Assembly (NCBI GenBank): GCA_035048485.1 | Contig: CM068590.1 | Span: 5,456,093 to 5,520,092 of the forward strand | Direction: 5' to 3' | DNA length: 64,000 bases | Source of the DNA: Pteria penguin | Lineage: Eukaryota; Mollusca; Bivalvia; Pterioida; Pteriidae | Part shown: one piece after another, positions 59,294 to 64,000 of the stretch | How positions within the stretch are numbered: the stretch's first letter is position 1 | Layout of the letters: every line of letters starts with the position of its first letter | Program-made: the position numbers and the translations under genes | The notes under the pieces: model-generated | The model's database searches: none | Told to the model about the DNA's origin: nothing | The model's input: only the letters and a program-made list of their open reading frames with translations

Positions 59294-61571
59294 TATTGAT
59301 TTGTTTACAAACGTATTGATTTTCTTTACAAACGTACGCGTATGAATATGTTTGTGACAGTAATTTTACAAACTACGGGTATTGTCTACGGGTATTGTGG
59401 TATAACCTGCAGGTCAACAACCCAGTCTATCAACATTACAGGATTTATACCCGATGTGGCATTAGAATATGCTTTTCAGCATCACCATGTTCTAAAATTT
59501 TTACAATTCCAATCATCCCCTTCCCCCCCGCTGTCTTAGCTAAGCCATCCTGAATATATTAGCAGGATAACACAACGTCTTGCATCTAAAGCAGCTATGT
59601 CAGTACTTCCCATCCGCAAAGTTAGAGAAACGAACTTAGGAATTTTCGCTTAACAGTTGTAAGTTTATTTAGCAAAATTATCATCAATCACATTAATGAA
59701 CTTTGTTGCCATAAACCTCATTGTAAATGATTATTTGAACCAACAATCAAACTCCAAGCTTTTTTGGCCAAGAGACTAATGAGCTTCCATGTCTGAAAAA
59801 TGTTTCTTTTCATTTGCAAGAAAGTACGCAATGTTAGATAAGTTACTTAGTCTATTAATTACTACATCAGTTAATTTTGCAAACGATTCCAAGGTTGATT
59901 TTCCGCTGCTAGAACTGGCCTCATTTTTTGATTTCACATCAGAATGATCGGATACCCCTCCTGCAAGATTGAAGTGATGTCGTTTTGCGTTTACATGATT
60001 TCTACTACTATCGTGAGAAAGGAGGGTAGATTTATGTAAACTGGTTGAACCCTTTATGAATGTTGTATTTCCTGCAATTTGAAGATGCTGTTTACAATAA
60101 ATGCAAGTTAATTTTCCTTCATCAACAACCTCTAACCAAGGGAAGCCATCCTCCCAACTTTGTACAACTGTTCTTTTTCTCTTATTTTTGTCATATTCTT
60201 TGTCCTTTTCTTGTTTCGTTTTCCTATCTGCATGACCCTCATTTCTTCATTTTCTGTTGATTCTGATTTAGATGACGAGAAACAAAACCTAAACAAACTC
60301 ATTTTCATACTATAGTCAAACGGGAAATAAGCGATTTGCATGTTTTTGTTAAAATGGAATCGGTTATTGACTTCCGAAATTGCCGAAGCGTTATGATTTC
60401 GCATTTAATATATAATATATAATAAAATAGGAAGCATACCCCTAAACATTACACAGGTGACAATGTACCTTTAAAGATACAAGTAATAAAGATTTTAATA
60501 GTAAAAAAAATATTCACGCATGATATAGTGCGTATATGCTCCTACAGAGTTAGGCACTTTAGGAAGAAGACGAAGGTATAATAAAGAAGCAAACCAGATA
60601 TGTGTCAATCCCTTAAAGATACATATGGTCTCCTGTAGCGTCTACTATAGTGATTAAAGTAACATCGTAAATTTGTTTAGTATAGTATCTTTTGACTGCC
60701 CATCAGTATTAAATGCAGCTATCACGTACAAATACGCTACATAACCCACGTTTTCCTTATCAGTTTTATTCATCTCGGTCGACCTCGGAAATATTCATTT
60801 GCATAATGTATGCATTGCACGTGATACAAATTCTACTCTCTCGCATGCTTTACATCATACTCACCGTCCTAAGTCGGTATCGTAATTGCACTACAATCAA
60901 ATATTTTTGTAATGTGATATATGTTCTAGTATATTATTTATATTCATATATTGTATAGCTCTATGGTGACTTCTGCCACATAACTGAGCCAGTAACTCCT
61001 CTTTTTTCTTTCATTATTTCTTTCTTTTCTTTTCCGAGCCGATTTCTTTTTTCTTTTTCTTTCTTATCTTCACCATTGTTTTTTCAATCCGTATGCAAAT
61101 TAATAATTTTAAGGTCACGTGCGTATTCTCCGGTCTCGTACGAACGTAGGTAGGTTAAATTTGAGGGTCGTATTTCTAACTTGCTGCAGCAATAGCTGTA
61201 TAACCAAGCCTTATTAGGTTTGGGGGTCGCTGCAGTTTTTATCTTTTTATAAGTAAAATAAGTTAGAAATATATTTTATTGTTCCTCTGATTTTATAAAA
61301 TTAGACATTATATATCTTTAGCGGTTTCATGAAATAATGTAGCTTAATCTGCAATCCGGTTAAGTAAAACCATACAAATTTACTCCATATGATACGATGA
61401 AGATTTCTTGAAGGATTATCTGTATTAATTTTTTTTTAAAAGGATATTTTCTAACAGTGATGCATCGCCGATAAATTACTTGCCCACGGGTAAGAACAAA
61501 TCAGCTATTCACTTTCCCGACCTCACATTTTACTTTCCCGGGTAACGGGAAATGGGAATTCTAGACCCCTG

Positions 61572-62580
61572 GTTAACTGCACTCAATGGAACTGGAAGAA
61601 TGAAAACTTGTTTCGATTTCCAGTCAATGTTAAAGAGAGAAGCCAGTGACAGTGTATTCAAATGTGTAGGTAAGTAAATGTTAAAAATATTAATATGTGA
61701 ATGGTGATAACCACACCGCGTTTAACCGGCCAGGAATGACAGGATGCAAAAGATTAAATTTATTTTTTGAAGTTTCTCTCTTCAGGGATCGGCTATGTAG
61801 TTTCCATTTTAAAGCCAGGAATAAAGATAATGGCCGACCATCTTCTATTATTTGAAAGCAGTAGATTTCCCTGAAGTGTACATCCCCAGAGGTAAATTGC
61901 CTTTCAAAAACATGTAATGAAAATGTATTTTTTAAAGGGACCTGGTCCGAGATTAGAAAATTTTAGCATGAAAAGGATAAATTACGACAATATCTTATTT
62001 TTCCTGTATTGCATGAATTATAAATATTGTGTTAATTGCAATATTTAAAACTAAAATCCCTCAAGGTTTTCGTAGAATAATAGTAATTTAGTCGAATTAA
62101 ATTCGGTTGGTAGCAATTTTCCAAATAAGGCAATGCTCCGCCCATACCATGCGCATGCGCGGATATTAACTGTAGAAAACAACAAAAATCGTTAAGGTGG
62201 CTCGAGTGTTGCGCTTTTTATGGTTAAACTGGTCCAATTCATTTTCTTAACTAAAGATCTATGTTTGAAGTACAAAAAATCCCCAAAAATGTATATGTTG
62301 CTTGGCTTTTTCTTTGTTTAATGGTAGCACAAAAGTGTGTACCGTCAGTGCGATTTAAAGTATTGTTTTTACATAAGCCTTGATAAGGTCACATGACAAT
62401 AATAGGCCTATGACACAAATATTTTTCACTAATTATAACAATTACACGTATACAAATATGGTAGGAACATAATGCCAACATTTCAAGCCATGGTAACAAT
62501 TTCATCATAAAAAGTTCAATGAAATAGGTGTCAAAAGTTACTACAGCATGTAAATATTTCAGGTTGAAATACCTAGAAAT
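61572..62580. other. Gene-free stretch
   Basis: Equivalent of 19,228-20,240. Confidence 0.4.
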
Positions 62581-62589
62581 AGCTAATAA

Positions 62590-62930
62590 CTTTGAATATA
62601 ATGGTTAAAACTTCATAAAATTTGGTATACTTATTATTTGTTGTAATTACAATAAGAATAAATCATAACAATAATACTTAGCAATACCTTTTTTGATTGA
62701 CAGGCATCTGAATACTGTCTCGGGCATACTTTTTCATCAAATATCGACGAAAAACTCTTTCGTTTTTTATATATAATTTCCAATTAATGAAAAAGTAATG
62801 GTTCAAACTTCATAAACTTTGGCATACTTATTATTTGTTGTAATTACACTAAGAATAAATCATAAAAATAATACCTTGCAATACTTATTTTTGATTGACA
62901 GGCATCTGAATACTGTATCGGGCATAATTT
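62590..62930 (+). repeat. Two direct ~140-bp units (copy B)
   Basis: Same pair as 20,243-20,585. Confidence 0.7.
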
Positions 62931-64000
62931 ATATACGTTTCTCTAACGCCTTCCTTAACCCCTTTATTTTATCACTATAACCTTTTTTTTTTGCCAGTTG
63001 TCCGGGGTTTTTTTCCGAAATCTGTTGGACATGACGACGATTGACGTTTCACCGACAAAGAACAACACGGCATAAAAATAAACTACGCAACGGTAACAAA
63101 AATCCGGAATGAAACTATGATGTCACACGACACTCGAGCCACCTTAACATGGAGGAATACGAGCACAGGAAAGGAAAAGTGCGGTAGAGAATAACTATAC
63201 ACAGACTCAGAGGCCAAAAAAGCAAAGTGGAACAAATTTAGAATCGGGTAAAGCTCGAGTTTTATTGTCACATGATTTCCTCTGACCGACCTCATCAATA
63301 TTCAAAGAGTTGGTGTGGTTTTGTTGCAAATTTAAAACGGGCATATCTCGTTAACTACATCGACTTTGGTAACGATACTTTTTACGCATCTTAGATCATA
63401 TTAACAATCGATTGCTGTTTAAGAAATCCCTTTACATTTTTTTTTATACTTTTCCCGACTTCAATCGGACCATGCTCCTTTAAACAAGAATATGTTTGTA
63501 ATTATATGATTTACTTTGAACCATGCTTTTGAGAATTTTTTTATCATTATTTTTTTTTAACTAAAATATTTTCCAAGAGATTTCTGTTAGAATGTATATA
63601 CAGTGATAAATGAATATATATTTTCACGTTTTATCTAATCTGATCTGTATACTTAGTATAGATGTATATATCTTTTCATACTAGAATAAATATAGTGAAT
63701 ACAATAGAATCTACAAGGCTAATTATGCAAGGTGCTTGGCTTATAATTGAAAGGTCATTGATTTTAACCCTATGGATACCATGATGATCAGATGAAATGG
63801 ACTAAACTCAAGCTCCATATCATGGTAGATGAGTATTGACATACATCACAAACAAAGAAGTAAAGGCAGAAACTAATACTATAAACATATAAATTATAAT
63901 GATATTAATTAATGTTTCCCTATAAAAGATGTAGGATCAAACCAGAGAAAACAGTTTCCTGTCAAAATGAGGGAACTCTACCAGATGAGAATGAAATGGG
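62931..64000. other. Gene-free stretch to window end
   Basis: Equivalent of 20,586-21,654; matches copy A to the last base. Confidence 0.4.

Larger units (their letters stand above)
54033..61571 (-). mobile_element. hAT transposon with nested Crypton (copy B)
   Basis: Ends CAGGGGTCTAGAAT and (reverse) CAGGGGTCTAGAATTCCC correspond to 12,243 and 19,227. The transposase dimerisation exon is open at 54,437-54,690 and the zinc-finger and catalytic-start parts are clean at 59,790-60,302. Between 54 and 59.8 kb, frames are shredded by single-base insertions, so breaks in this copy carry no biological weight. Confidence 0.8.

Overview
The window is eukaryotic (animal) DNA: AT-rich, gene-poor, with spliced genes, GT-AG introns, tRNA-derived SINEs, Penelope, hAT, Crypton and Tc1/mariner elements and many microsatellites. 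The mix (B-box/NHL TRIM-type gene, SINEs with a TTAAAGATCCC block, GGACGGACGGACAGACAG-ending repeats, a dispersed GGAGGAGTAAGC motif) points to a lophotrochozoan, most likely a bivalve mollusc. No prokaryotic feature (operon, CRISPR array, rRNA) is present.

The layout is dominated by a large direct duplication. Copy A is 1-21,654 and copy B is 39,823-64,000; both run off the window, so the repeat period is about 39.8 kb. Copies are about 99% identical in ordinary sequence but carry structural differences: a 272-bp hAT-like MITE only in A, an inverted Penelope interior plus a captured dynein gene fragment only in B, and a 1.85-kb insertion only in B. Each copy holds, left to right: the end of a Tc1-like transposase, a SINE, a TRIM-like (two B-boxes, coiled coil, NHL) gene on the minus strand, three 327-bp tandem units, a 96-bp and a 36-bp tandem repeat, TA microsatellites around a Penelope-like element, a TCTA microsatellite, and a 7-kb hAT transposon with an intron-containing transposase gene and a Crypton recombinase gene nested inside it. 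Copy B from about 53.4 to 59.8 kb is full of single-base insertions relative to A and looks like unpolished long-read sequence. The duplication may be two haplotypes laid end to end or a true tandem duplication.

The single-copy middle (21,655-38,900) carries a voltage-gated potassium channel gene (27,732-29,637, minus, two exons, one frameshift in a run of eight A), two exons of a TRAFD1-like TRAF-type zinc-finger gene (34,695-34,856 and 36,298-36,341, minus), SINEs, a mariner-type MITE and other repeats.

The most interesting signal is in the TRIM-like pair: over the last ~744 coding bases (the NHL propeller) the copies differ at about 60 bases and about 40 amino acids, nearly all nonsynonymous and grouped at equivalent loop positions of successive blades, while the preceding ~1 kb of coding sequence and the flanks are almost identical. 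That is the pattern expected of a diversifying recognition surface. Second are hammerhead-ribozyme-like folds in the termini of Penelope-type repeats, one supported by a compensatory stem change.
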